A stretch of 31,522 nt of DNA. It comes from UBA2336 sp037443645. GTDB taxonomy: Bacteria > Bacteroidota > Bacteroidia > Cytophagales > Cyclobacteriaceae. This document shows, in pieces, positions 1 to 8,339 of this stretch. Where the stretch lies: assembly GCA_037443645.1 (NCBI GenBank), contig JBBINY010000034.1:1-31522 (forward strand), read 5' to 3'. Every line of letters starts with the position of its first letter. Position 1 is the stretch's first letter. The notes under the pieces are model-generated. The model had not been told where the DNA came from, searched no databases, and saw nothing but the letters and a program-made list of their open reading frames with translations. A program made the translations under genes and the position numbers.

Positions 1-60
1 GCTGTCAGGATGCTGACCGCAAGCGTCAGCATAAGTCGTTGCCTGTTTTTTATTTTATAA
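1..60 (+). CDS. Possible 3' end of an upstream gene (partial)
   Basis: Frame 1 is open from the window edge to a TAA at 58-60 and reads as a short hydrophobic tail ending LFFIL. A strong terminator begins at the stop codon, which is what one expects after the last gene of a transcript. Only 19 codons are visible, so no family can be assigned, and the frame could be open by chance. Confidence 0.3.
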   Translation, partial: AVRMLTASVSISRCLFFIL

Positions 61-189
61 AACCCCTACCTGGCAGGTCGGGGTTTTTTTATGACCTTAA
101 AACAGGAGAGCCCTGAGGTGCCCTTGCAGGGCAGTCAGGATGCTGATCTGACGCTATCGGTCTGATTGAAACAACTGAAACGTCAGCAT
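4..189 (+). repeat. Short direct and inverted repeats flanking the terminator
   Basis: The 13-mer GTCAGGATGCTGA occurs at 4-16 and again at 134-146. Each copy is followed by CGTCAGCATAA, at 24-34 and 181-191. In the first copy ATGCTGAC (10-17) and GTCAGCAT (25-32) form a perfect 8-bp inverted repeat around a 7-base loop. In the second copy the arms are about 35 bases apart and pair with one wobble. This may be a duplicated gene-end segment or a small palindromic element. Its function is unknown. Confidence 0.4.
59..90 (+). terminator. Rho-independent terminator
   Basis: AAAACCCC at 59-66 pairs with GGGGTTTT at 80-87. Inside, ACCT (68-71) pairs with AGGT (75-78) around a GGC loop. A run of T follows the stem to 90. 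It sits directly at the TAA of the frame entering from the left and would separate that gene from the one starting near 166. Confidence 0.85.
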
Positions 190-2904
190 AACTTTTATTC
201 CTTTTACTTTAAGCGAAGAGGCTTTATATTTCAATTTAATTCTGATTATAGTGTGAAGAGGGCTGCGCTGATTCTTTCTATCCTATTCGTAGGGCTTGTA
301 ACCACAGGTTTAATACTCTATTTAAATTTATCAACGCGTGATGTGTTAAGTGTTTGGCGGGTAATCCCAGAGCACGCTGTTGCCGTTTATGAAGTGGGAG
401 ATTGCAGATCCTGCTTAACTCAAATTCAAGAGAACTCTTTATGGATGTCGGTTAAGGAGGTTTTTGGTAAGCAGCGTACGGATAATGATTTGCAAAAGAA
501 GATTTTAGCCGATATCACAGACAATCTTAATTGGACTGTCTCCCTTCATCTTACAAAGCGAAATGATTTTGACCTGATATTTTATCTACCTGAGGCAGTA
601 AATTTTAAGAGCAAAAATGAACAATGGATAAATTTTGGAAAGGCCGCCTTGAGTACACATGAATATTCGGGTTTTTTAATCTATGAATTAAAGCTAACAG
701 ATCAGTTGTTTTCGTGGACTTTAATTGACAATATCTGGGTCGGTAGTTTTACATCATTTCTGATAGAGGATGTTATACGCACATTTAAATCCAATGGTGA
801 GCTGAGTATTGACGGTAAAATTGGTTCGGTTAGGAAGCTTCCGGTGACGAAAAATGATCTGGGCAACCTGTATATCCGTTATGATGGTTTGCGTACACTG
901 GCCTCCAGTTTTCTACAGGATCCATCCGGGAATAACCTGGCGATTGGTAGTGCCGCATTACTAGATGTGAAACCGGGATCAGAATTACATCTTAGCGGGT
1001 TTTCAGTAACCGATAATACGTCTGATAATTCTCTGCTAGCTTACTTTGTAGGCCAGAATCCTGTTCCCTTTTCGCACAGGAGATTGATTTCAAACCGATC
1101 GTTATGTGTAATAAACTATGGAATTGATAATGGTGATGCCTTCTTTAAGAAATTGCCGGTATCAAGAGAGAAAAATACACAAGACTCATTAACCTCATTG
1201 GCTCCGATTAAGATTGAAGGGTTGTTTTCTGCTATGGGCAAGGAGATAACAGTTTGCCTGTTAGAGAGAAGGAAATCAGATATTTCAAAAATTGTGCTAA
1301 TGGATGTACATGATGTTGGTTTATGGAAGGGAGCATTTGATTTGCTTTCGAAGGCCACAGAAACCGGAGATTCATTGTATTCAGAAATGTATGGGTCGTA
1401 TGAACTACGGAAGATAGATCTGAGGAATCTTACTCAACTTTTTTTTAAGCCGCTGATTCCCGGTTTTGAACAAACATATTATACCCAACTGGATAACACA
1501 ATTATTTTGGCTGAGTTTCCGTCTGATCTGAAGCGGTTTTTGGATGATATCGACCAGGAAGATGTTTGGGGAAAGTCTGTTGCTACCAATCAATTTCTGG
1601 AGTCAACCTTGTTAGAATCAAATGTGGGCATCTATTATAATGTTCCACTGCTGAAAAATATCCTTATTCACCGCCTTGCACCGGTATGGAAATCCTTTGT
1701 TGCTGAGAACCCCTCAGTATTGAATAAGCCGGGAGTAGGTGCTGTTCAGTTTAGTAATTTGAGTGGTATGTTTTACACGCATGCAGTTCTCACCGCTAAA
1801 AAAGCGGGAACACCATCTCTGGCAAATAGTTTTTCCGGGCAGCGCATTCAATCCGTACTTGGGTCAGCAGTAAAGTCGCCATTGTTTAGTGTGCGAAATC
1901 ACACCACTAAGCAGTATGACCTGGTGTTTCAGGACTCCCTGAAGAACTTATGCTATCTTTCTTCCGAAGGAAAAATCCAGTGGATTGTTCCTCTTGAAAG
2001 TGAGATTGCTGGAGCGTTAAAACAGATTGATTACCTGAATAACGGGAAGCTTCAATTGGTATTTGTAACACCCGGTAAACTTCATGTTATTGACCGGTTA
2101 GGCAATTACGTAAATCCTTTTCCGATTTCAATCCCTGTTCAGCAACCTGAGTTTGTAAATGTTATTGATTACGACAACAGTAAACGCTATCGGTTTGCTG
2201 TGACCGATCAATCCGGAAAAATCTGGCTGTTTGATAAACAAGGCCAACCGCTGGATGGATGGAAACCTAAGTGGCTTGATGGGAAACCGATCGTTGCGCC
2301 ACGTCATTACCGGATTCAGGGCAAGGACTTCATTCTGATCATTCGGCAGGAAGGGCAGGTTTACGTATTGAATCGAAAGGGCGACCCGGTTAAGGGCTTT
2401 CCGTTAACGCTTGATTTTCGGCCTTCCGGGGCTTTCTCCTTTGAGCCTGGGCCGAATCTTTCAGGTTCTGTATTCACGTGTATTTCGAGGGACGGCACGC
2501 GTGTCAGATTCACCGCTGAAGGTAAGATACTTAGTCGCGAGCCTTTGGTTAAATCCACCGTGAGCGATCAGTTCAGTTTGATTGAGGAGAAATCAACAAA
2601 TGGATATTTGATTGCACGTCAGAATTCAAAACGTCTTAGCCTATTTGATGATGATGGACGGGAAGTGGTGGTTAACGATTACGTTGGATTGAACACGGTT
2701 GACATTCAATACTTTGATTTTGGATCAGGTAAGATTTATATAGTTGTTACAGATCTGGATCAGGACCTTTGTTATCTGTACGATGGAGCCGGCAATTCCC
2801 TAAGAGCTACTCCTATTGATGCCACTGCAGTGGTGATCAGTTTGGATGGTGGTGCAAAACTCCATTACGCGGATGGAAAGCTGCTAACAATGGAGGCTTT
2901 GTAA
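166..2904 (+). CDS. Large membrane-anchored protein, DUF3352-like N-terminal part and propeller-like C-terminal part
   Basis: 912 codons if started at TTG 166. An in-frame TGA at 163-165 excludes an earlier start, and GTG 253 (VKRAALILSILFVGL) is an alternative that begins right at the membrane segment. One transmembrane helix lies at about residues 32-54, with the rest probably periplasmic. After the helix, the segment around VIPEHAVAVYEVGD resembles the opening of DUF3352 proteins (from memory). From about residue 590 onward there are repeated modules of the type 'hydrophobic strand, DxxGxxVxxFP' (for example LHVIDRLGNYVNPFP, VYVLNRKGDPVKGFP), which suggests a WD40/PQQ-like beta-propeller. 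No catalytic motif is recognisable. It converges on the next gene with a 1-base gap and no terminator. Base composition is visibly more AT-rich than the genes after it. Real gene: high confidence; function unknown. Confidence 0.8.
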   Translation: MKQLKRQHNFYSFYFKRRGFIFQFNSDYSVKRAALILSILFVGLVTTGLILYLNLSTRDVLSVWRVIPEHAVAVYEVGDCRSCLTQIQENSLWMSVKEVFGKQRTDNDLQKKILADITDNLNWTVSLHLTKRNDFDLIFYLPEAVNFKSKNEQWINFGKAALSTHEYSGFLIYELKLTDQLFSWTLIDNIWVGSFTSFLIEDVIRTFKSNGELSIDGKIGSVRKLPVTKNDLGNLYIRYDGLRTLASSFLQDPSGNNLAIGSAALLDVKPGSELHLSGFSVTDNTSDNSLLAYFVGQNPVPFSHRRLISNRSLCVINYGIDNGDAFFKKLPVSREKNTQDSLTSLAPIKIEGLFSAMGKEITVCLLERRKSDISKIVLMDVHDVGLWKGAFDLLSKATETGDSLYSEMYGSYELRKIDLRNLTQLFFKPLIPGFEQTYYTQLDNTIILAEFPSDLKRFLDDIDQEDVWGKSVATNQFLESTLLESNVGIYYNVPLLKNILIHRLAPVWKSFVAENPSVLNKPGVGAVQFSNLSGMFYTHAVLTAKKAGTPSLANSFSGQRIQSVLGSAVKSPLFSVRNHTTKQYDLVFQDSLKNLCYLSSEGKIQWIVPLESEIAGALKQIDYLNNGKLQLVFVTPGKLHVIDRLGNYVNPFPISIPVQQPEFVNVIDYDNSKRYRFAVTDQSGKIWLFDKQGQPLDGWKPKWLDGKPIVAPRHYRIQGKDFILIIRQEGQVYVLNRKGDPVKGFPLTLDFRPSGAFSFEPGPNLSGSVFTCISRDGTRVRFTAEGKILSREPLVKSTVSDQFSLIEEKSTNGYLIARQNSKRLSLFDDDGREVVVNDYVGLNTVDIQYFDFGSGKIYIVVTDLDQDLCYLYDGAGNSLRATPIDATAVVISLDGGAKLHYADGKLLTMEAL

Positions 2905-2905
2905 T

Positions 2906-3769
2906 TCATCGTTGCTTACCCCGATGCTTCTCCAGTTCATCCCACAGTTGACCGGGTATTTCCTCAAGATGACTGAATTCACCGCCATTACGCAGCCACT
3001 CTCCACCATCGATCGTAATTACTTCACCATTGATGTAGGCAGAATAATCTGATATGAGGTATGCGGCAAGGTTAGCTAACTCCTGATGTTTGCCTACCCG
3101 TTTTAAAGGAATGCGTGCTGCCGGATCAAATTTCTTTACCAGCTCACCAGGCAACAACCGGCTCCACGCACCCTCAGTCGGGAAGGGTCCAGGGGCTATG
3201 GCATTACTTCGGATGTTATACTTTGCCCATTCAACGGCCAATGACCGCGTGAGTGCAAGTACACCAGCCTTGCCGCAGGCTGAGGGAACCACATAGCCGG
3301 AGCCTGTCCAGGCATAGGTAGTTACAATGTTAAGAAAGACACCCGGTTGCTTTTTTACGATCCAGTTCTTGCCGGCCGCCAGTGTAGTGTAGTAGGTTCC
3401 TTTCAAAACAATGTCGACCACGATATCAAAAGCGCGGTGCGATAATCGTTCAGTCGGACTGATGAAGTTGCCGGCAGCGTTATTCAGCACGCCATGAATC
3501 TGCCCGAAAGTTTCCTCCGCTTGTTTTAAAACATTTTCAATCTCTTCGTATTTGCGCACATCGCACGGAACAGCCAGCACCCGACCACCGGTTTCTTTCA
3601 TCAATTCTTCGGCAGAGCGGTTGATAACTTCTGCTTTACGGCTGGTAATCACCAGGTTGGCGCCCAGTTCGAGCATGTACTTTCCCATTGAACGACCGAG
3701 GCCGGTACCGCCACCAGTGATGATAATTGTTTTGTCTTTCAATGAACCGGGTTTAAGCATTCCTTCCAT
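2906..3769 (-). CDS. Short-chain dehydrogenase, 2,4-dienoyl-CoA reductase (DECR1) type
   Basis: 287 aa. NADPH-dependent reduction of 2,4-dienoyl-CoA during beta-oxidation of polyunsaturated fatty acids is the likely reaction. The Rossmann motif TGGGTGLG is at 18-25, SRK at 43-45 (typical of NADPH use), CDV at 69-71 and NNAAGN at 96-101. The usual SDR YxxxK is replaced by S163-x-x-x-K167, and a Tyr sits 11 residues earlier (Y152 in TTYAWTGSG). With N101, these four residues have exactly the spacing of N148, Y199, S210 and K214 of human DECR1 (numbers from memory). The C-terminal ELANLAAYLISDYSAYINGEVITIDGGE is also of this type. The start could be Met1 or Met4; GGAAGGA directly precedes Met4 but is too close to be a good ribosome site. 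It diverges from the OmpA-like gene. It is not the FAD/FeS-containing FadH type of E. coli. Confidence 0.88.
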   Translation of the reverse strand: MEGMLKPGSLKDKTIIITGGGTGLGRSMGKYMLELGANLVITSRKAEVINRSAEELMKETGGRVLAVPCDVRKYEEIENVLKQAEETFGQIHGVLNNAAGNFISPTERLSHRAFDIVVDIVLKGTYYTTLAAGKNWIVKKQPGVFLNIVTTYAWTGSGYVVPSACGKAGVLALTRSLAVEWAKYNIRSNAIAPGPFPTEGAWSRLLPGELVKKFDPAARIPLKRVGKHQELANLAAYLISDYSAYINGEVITIDGGEWLRNGGEFSHLEEIPGQLWDELEKHRGKQR

Positions 3770-3880
3770 ATGGAGTGTAGTTTTTGCTTTAATTTAATAG
3801 AATCCGCACCTGCCTGGGTATTTATTCGTCTTTTATTTCCACTGATTCTTTCGATATTTACGAAACCATTTTTTAAACGT

Positions 3881-4828
3881 ATGAAACCAACAATCTTTTT
3901 TCTGCTGCTTGCAGCGACCCTTTCTTCGTGTATTGTCAGTAAAAAGAAATACGATGACATGCTTGCCCAAAAGGTACGTTTAGAAGCTGACCTTAACCAG
4001 CGTAACAGCGAACTGGAACAGGCTAATGCGCGGCTTACTGAACTGGATGCCCAGGTAAAGCAATTACTTGCAGACACCTCCTCCCTAGGAGCCGATCTGA
4101 AGAACCGGAATGCGCGCATTGCAGAACTTAACAAAGAATACGAACAACTGAACACGCTGTACAAAAATATGGTAACCAGTAGCGGAAGGTTGAATCGTGA
4201 TTTGGCACAGCAACAGCAACAATTGCTGGCTATCCAGAAAAACCTGGAAGCTACTTACCGGATGAATGACTCTCTGAGTAACAGTCTGGCAGATCGCGAG
4301 AAAAAGGTTCGTGAACTGGAAGCGGTATTAGCGGCTAAAGACAAGGCTGTTAATGATCTTAAAAATAAAATTACCAACGCCCTGCTGAATTTCAAGGAGA
4401 GCGACCTGACGGTGAATGTAAAAAACGGAAAAGTATATGTGTCTCTTGCCGAGCAATTGCTTTTTGCTTCGGGTAGTGTGGAAGTTGACAGCAAAGGTGT
4501 TACTGCATTACAGCAACTTGCCAGGGCTATTAAAGACCAGACCGATCTGAATATTATGGTAGAAGGTCACACAGACAATGTGCCGATCTCAAGAAAATCA
4601 CAATACATGAATGATAACTGGGATTTGAGTGTTATGCGCGCAACGGCAATTACCCGTATCCTAACCCGTGCAGGTGTTTCCCCAAAACAAATAACCTCGT
4701 CAGGACGGGGAGAGTTTGTTCCGCTGGCATCTAACGACACACCTCAAAGCCGGCAGAAAAACAGGCGCACCGAAATCATTATTACACCAAACCTGGATGA
4801 GTTGTTTAAAATACTGGAATCAAATTAA
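3881..4828 (+). CDS. OmpA-family lipoprotein with coiled-coil region
   Basis: 315 aa from ATG 3881. A longer in-frame reading from 3770 exists, but a lipoprotein signal MKPTIFFLLLAATLSSC begins at 3881 and is the convincing start, with lipidated Cys17. Residues from about 25 to 165 are a heptad-like coiled coil rich in Leu, Glu and Gln. The C-terminal OmpA domain (about 195-310) has GHTDNVPIS, the WDLSVMRA helix, GRGE and the peptidoglycan-binding NRRTEI. Likely role: anchoring the outer membrane to peptidoglycan as a periplasmic spacer (family knowledge). Its stop overlaps the next start by one base (TAATG), so the small membrane protein is probably translationally coupled. Confidence 0.92.
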   Translation: MKPTIFFLLLAATLSSCIVSKKKYDDMLAQKVRLEADLNQRNSELEQANARLTELDAQVKQLLADTSSLGADLKNRNARIAELNKEYEQLNTLYKNMVTSSGRLNRDLAQQQQQLLAIQKNLEATYRMNDSLSNSLADREKKVRELEAVLAAKDKAVNDLKNKITNALLNFKESDLTVNVKNGKVYVSLAEQLLFASGSVEVDSKGVTALQQLARAIKDQTDLNIMVEGHTDNVPISRKSQYMNDNWDLSVMRATAITRILTRAGVSPKQITSSGRGEFVPLASNDTPQSRQKNRRTEIIITPNLDELFKILESN

Positions 4829-5010
4829 TGACTATGGGAAGGTTACTTTATATTCTGGTCATCGTCATTGATGTACTTGCCATTTTGGATGTGTGGAAGA
4901 CCGAAACATCCAATGAGAAGCGATTGCTTTGGATTGTCGTTATTCTTGTTTTTCCACTGCTTGGACCGGCTGCCTGGTACCTGATCAGCCGGGGAATCAT
5001 CAAGTTATAA
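4828..5010 (+). CDS. Small membrane protein with PLDc_N domain
   Basis: 60 aa. Two hydrophobic helices (about 4-22 and 32-55) are separated by the charged segment VWKTETSNEKRLLW. The motif FPLLGPAAWYLISRG is typical of the phospholipase D-nuclease N-terminal (PLDc_N) domain found alone in many small bacterial membrane proteins. ATG 4828 overlaps the TAA of the OmpA-like gene; a second ATG at 4834 is also possible. A terminator follows 4 bases after the stop. Function unknown; the domain has no catalytic HKD motif here. Confidence 0.8.
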   Translation: MTMGRLLYILVIVIDVLAILDVWKTETSNEKRLLWIVVILVFPLLGPAAWYLISRGIIKL

Positions 5011-5014
5011 AAAC

Positions 5015-5039
5015 GAAAGCCCGGATTGCCCGGGCTTTC
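5015..5039. terminator. Bidirectional terminator between convergent genes
   Basis: Perfect 10-bp stem GAAAGCCCGG (5015-5024) and CCGGGCTTTC (5030-5039) with a 5-base loop. An A-rich stretch lies on the left (TTATAAAAAC) and a T-rich stretch on the right (GCTTTTTG), so it can stop transcription from both sides. It separates the PLDc_N gene from the oppositely oriented Asp-box gene. Confidence 0.85.
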
Positions 5040-5062
5040 ATGCTTTTTGACTGAAATCGAAA

Positions 5063-8000
5063 TTAATCCTTCAGCACTACGGCATCGATATTTTTTTGTT
5101 TAACCAATGCATTGAAGGCAGGAATATCTTCTGTGAAAATTTTATTTAAGGCCCCAATGTGTTTATCGATTTCGGCTATAATCTCCTTTTTATACTCAAC
5201 CATTTGTTCAGTAGGCCGGCTGTTGCCATTGCCTGCCAGTGAATTTAGGTGAGCCAGTTTATTATTGAGCCGGATGGGGAAGTTTAGCGGATCCTGCCCG
5301 CTGCGGTTTTTGGTTTGGTACAGGGTTTCTTCAATGGTTTTCATGTTATCCTGTATGGCTTTGGCCTTGTCGAGAACATCTTTCATGGCGTCTTTCTGAT
5401 CTTTGATCGGATCAATAGCCCGGTTGATCTGCTCGCGTGCCTGCCTGATTTTTTTGATTGCCACATGGGTTTCGCTCACTTTAGCCAATACCTCCTGTAC
5501 AAAATCAAACTGTGCTTTCATGTCGGCATGGGTGGCGGTTGAGCGAGGATCTTTAAGGATTTCAAAATCCGACTCCGTGGATTTACCATTAACGGTCAGC
5601 CGGACTTTATATGTTCCCGGCAAGGCCCGTGGGCCATTGAGTGACGCTGCCCATAAAATTATCCCATCGAACGACTCGGCATTGGGGTACCGCATGTTCC
5701 AGTTAAAGCGATTCATGCCCGGTTGCTTAACGGTTAGTTTTTCCTCTTTTGCTTTCAGGTCGGGCTTGGTTGAAAACTTTTTGATCAGTTTTCCGTCAGG
5801 CTGAAGGAACTCAAGGCTAACCTGTGCTTTGGTGGTGTCCTTCAGGTAATAATGAACCAGTACTCCACCCGGGTGATTCTGTCCGGCAGTTCGTGGAGCA
5901 CTTCCAAAACTAAACGCGGGGCCCATGCGATAGCTGGGCATTGGCTTGAACAGGTATGAGTCGCTGCCAGCCACCTGGTCGTTCAACTGGTGAAGCGGGG
6001 TCAGGTCGTCTATCAACCAAAAACTTCTGCCTTGGGTTGCTGCAATCAGGTTGTCATTTTTAATTGTTAAATCGGTAATCGGTACGATGGGTAAATTAAG
6101 TTGAAATGATTTCCAGCTTGCTCCATCATCAAATGAAATATACATGCCCGATTCGGTACCGGCATACAACAAGCCTTTACGTTTCGGATCGGCACGGAGT
6201 ACACGCGTGAAGTGGCCCGGATCAATACCCCCTGTGATCTTTGTCCATGTTTTTCCGTAATCTTTTGATTTGTACAGGTAGGGTTGGTAATCGCCCAGTT
6301 TGTAACGCGTGCCGGCAATGTAGATTCCGCCCTTCTGATGCGCATCAAACTCCACACTGTTAATCATCATCCACTCGGGCAGGTCTTTGGGTGTAATGTT
6401 CTTCCATTCTTTTCCGCCATCGGTGGTTACGTGAATAAGGCCGTCATCCGATCCGGTAACGATGAAATCTTTTTCGTAGGGAGATTCACCGGCCGCGAAT
6501 ATGGTGCAGTAATACTCTACGCTGGTGTTATCTTTTGTTATCGGCCCACCGGATGGACCCAATTTGGTTTTGTCATCCCGTGTAAGGTCCGGACTGATGG
6601 TTTCCCACGATTGACCGCCATTGTAGGTTACATGTACGTGATTGGACGTGGTGTATAATTTTTTCGGATTGTGAGGTGAAAAGAAAATAGGGAAATTCCA
6701 TTGGAAGCGGTACTTCATGTCTTCAGCCCCATGTCCCATCGGGTTGTTTGGCCATACGTTTACCGCGCGGCTTTCTTTGGTGGTGTGGTTCTCCATTTCA
6801 AGCAGCCCGCCATAATTACCTCCGTAAACTATTTCCGGGTCGGATGGATCAGGCGCCAGGTGCCCGCTTTCGCTTCCGGCTGTTATTTCCCAGTCGCTCT
6901 CGGTAATGGCAAACCCATTGGTACGGTGGTAGATGCGAACCGTGGTGTTATCCTGCTGCGCACCATAAATTCGATAGGGAAAGGTGTTGTCTGTGGTAAC
7001 CCGGTAGAATTGCGCAGTTGGCTGATTATGGTAGGTTGTCCAGTTTTCGCCCCCATCAAAACTCACTTGTGCACCACCGTCATCGGCAATGATCATTCGC
7101 TGATTATCCTCCGGGGCAATCCACAGGTCGTGATGGTCACCATGGGGTGCATTGTATGACTGGAAGGTACGCCCTCCGTCTTTCGAGCGGTGGTACGATA
7201 CGTTCACCACATACACCATGTCTTCATCTTTGGTGTCCGCATAGATGCGGGTATAGTACCAGGCACGCTGGCGCAGATCACGCGAGTCGTTCATTTTGCG
7301 CCAGGTCTGGCCGGCATCGTCTGAGCGATAAACACCACCGTTTTCATTTTCAATGATTGCATAAACGCGGTTAGAGTTAACTGGTGAAACAGTAATACCT
7401 GCAATACCCCATATACCCTTGGGCAAGCCCTGATTGGCGGTAATGTTGGTCCAGGTGTCGCCACCATCAGTGCTCTTCCACATCGCTGATCCTTCGCCAC
7501 CGCTTTCCAGGCTGTAGGGTGTTCTGCGGATGCGCCAGGTCGTAGCATACATGATGCGCGGATTGTTCGGATCGAAGCACAGGTCTACAGCACCGGCATC
7601 GGCATTGGCGAAGAGGGTGCGCTTCCAGGTTTTTCCGCCATCGGTGGATTTATAGACGCCACGTTCTTCAGATGATTTGAATAAATCGCCCATGACAGCA
7701 GCAAACACTACGTCAGGATTTTTGGGGTGGATACGAACCCGCGAAATATGGCGTGAATCCTTTAAGCCAATGTGCGTCCAGGTTTTACCGGCATCCAATG
7801 ATTTGTACATGCCATAGCCATAGGAAACATTTCCACGCACGGTTTTTTCACCGCCACCAACATAGATCACGTTGTTGTCCCATTCACTCACGGCCACTGC
7901 GCCAATTGATCCACCAAAAAATCCATCTGAAATGTTTTCCCAGGTATTGCCAGCATCAGTAGTGCGCCAAACGCCACCTCCTGTTGCTCCGAAGTAAAAC

Positions 8001-8197
8001 AGGTTTGCTTTACCGGGTACCCCGGTAACCGCGGCAGACCGGCCGCCACGGTAAGGACCGATGCTGCGCCACTCCAGCGCCTGGTAAAGTTTCTGGTCAT
8101 AGGATACGGTAGCCTGAGCAGGAACCGGTTTCTTTTGGGCGCTCAGATCCGGCCAGAAGGCCACTACAAACGCCACAATAAGGTAATGCTTTTTCAT
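5063..8197 (-). CDS. Secreted VPS10/sortilin-like Asp-box (BNR) repeat protein
   Basis: 1044 aa. The signal peptide ends about residue 20 (WPDLSA-Q). At least ten Asp-box motifs of the form SxDxGxTW are visible, starting with TTDAGNTW (Asp about residue 81) and continuing with SLDAGKTW, STDGGKTW, STDGGDTW, SDDAGQTW, SFDGGENW, TYNGGQSW, TTDGGKEW, SKDYGKTW and SFDDGASW. They run to about residue 690 and predict one or two beta-propellers as in the sortilin N-terminal domain. The last 330 residues lack Asp-boxes: a beta-rich part (about 750-870), then a helical, Lys-rich tail. Members of this family are usually annotated 'glycosyl hydrolase' or 'WD40/YVTN/BNR-like repeat protein', but no glycosidase catalytic residues can be named here. 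Likely exported or periplasmic. Transcribed alone. Confidence 0.88.
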   Translation of the reverse strand: MKKHYLIVAFVVAFWPDLSAQKKPVPAQATVSYDQKLYQALEWRSIGPYRGGRSAAVTGVPGKANLFYFGATGGGVWRTTDAGNTWENISDGFFGGSIGAVAVSEWDNNVIYVGGGEKTVRGNVSYGYGMYKSLDAGKTWTHIGLKDSRHISRVRIHPKNPDVVFAAVMGDLFKSSEERGVYKSTDGGKTWKRTLFANADAGAVDLCFDPNNPRIMYATTWRIRRTPYSLESGGEGSAMWKSTDGGDTWTNITANQGLPKGIWGIAGITVSPVNSNRVYAIIENENGGVYRSDDAGQTWRKMNDSRDLRQRAWYYTRIYADTKDEDMVYVVNVSYHRSKDGGRTFQSYNAPHGDHHDLWIAPEDNQRMIIADDGGAQVSFDGGENWTTYHNQPTAQFYRVTTDNTFPYRIYGAQQDNTTVRIYHRTNGFAITESDWEITAGSESGHLAPDPSDPEIVYGGNYGGLLEMENHTTKESRAVNVWPNNPMGHGAEDMKYRFQWNFPIFFSPHNPKKLYTTSNHVHVTYNGGQSWETISPDLTRDDKTKLGPSGGPITKDNTSVEYYCTIFAAGESPYEKDFIVTGSDDGLIHVTTDGGKEWKNITPKDLPEWMMINSVEFDAHQKGGIYIAGTRYKLGDYQPYLYKSKDYGKTWTKITGGIDPGHFTRVLRADPKRKGLLYAGTESGMYISFDDGASWKSFQLNLPIVPITDLTIKNDNLIAATQGRSFWLIDDLTPLHQLNDQVAGSDSYLFKPMPSYRMGPAFSFGSAPRTAGQNHPGGVLVHYYLKDTTKAQVSLEFLQPDGKLIKKFSTKPDLKAKEEKLTVKQPGMNRFNWNMRYPNAESFDGIILWAASLNGPRALPGTYKVRLTVNGKSTESDFEILKDPRSTATHADMKAQFDFVQEVLAKVSETHVAIKKIRQAREQINRAIDPIKDQKDAMKDVLDKAKAIQDNMKTIEETLYQTKNRSGQDPLNFPIRLNNKLAHLNSLAGNGNSRPTEQMVEYKKEIIAEIDKHIGALNKIFTEDIPAFNALVKQKNIDAVVLKD

Positions 8198-8339
8198 AGG
8201 TAACGATTTAAGCTGTGAGAATAGGATTAAGTTATCAAATGGCCTTGAACTTTTCTATCAGTGGCTGATAAAGCATCGTAATTGCAACTTTGCATTTTGA
8301 GTTTGGTGAAAGACCTCTATTTTCAGGGAAATTTTGCCT

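Noticed and set aside
3739..4164. Minus-strand frame of 141 codons opposite the OmpA-like gene
   Set aside because: Ser- and Arg-rich translation antisense to the coiled-coil region of a clear lipoprotein gene.
5063..8197. Glycosidase/sialidase call for the Asp-box protein
   Set aside because: Asp-boxes are structural; the Arg triad and Tyr/Glu nucleophile pair of sialidases could not be identified.
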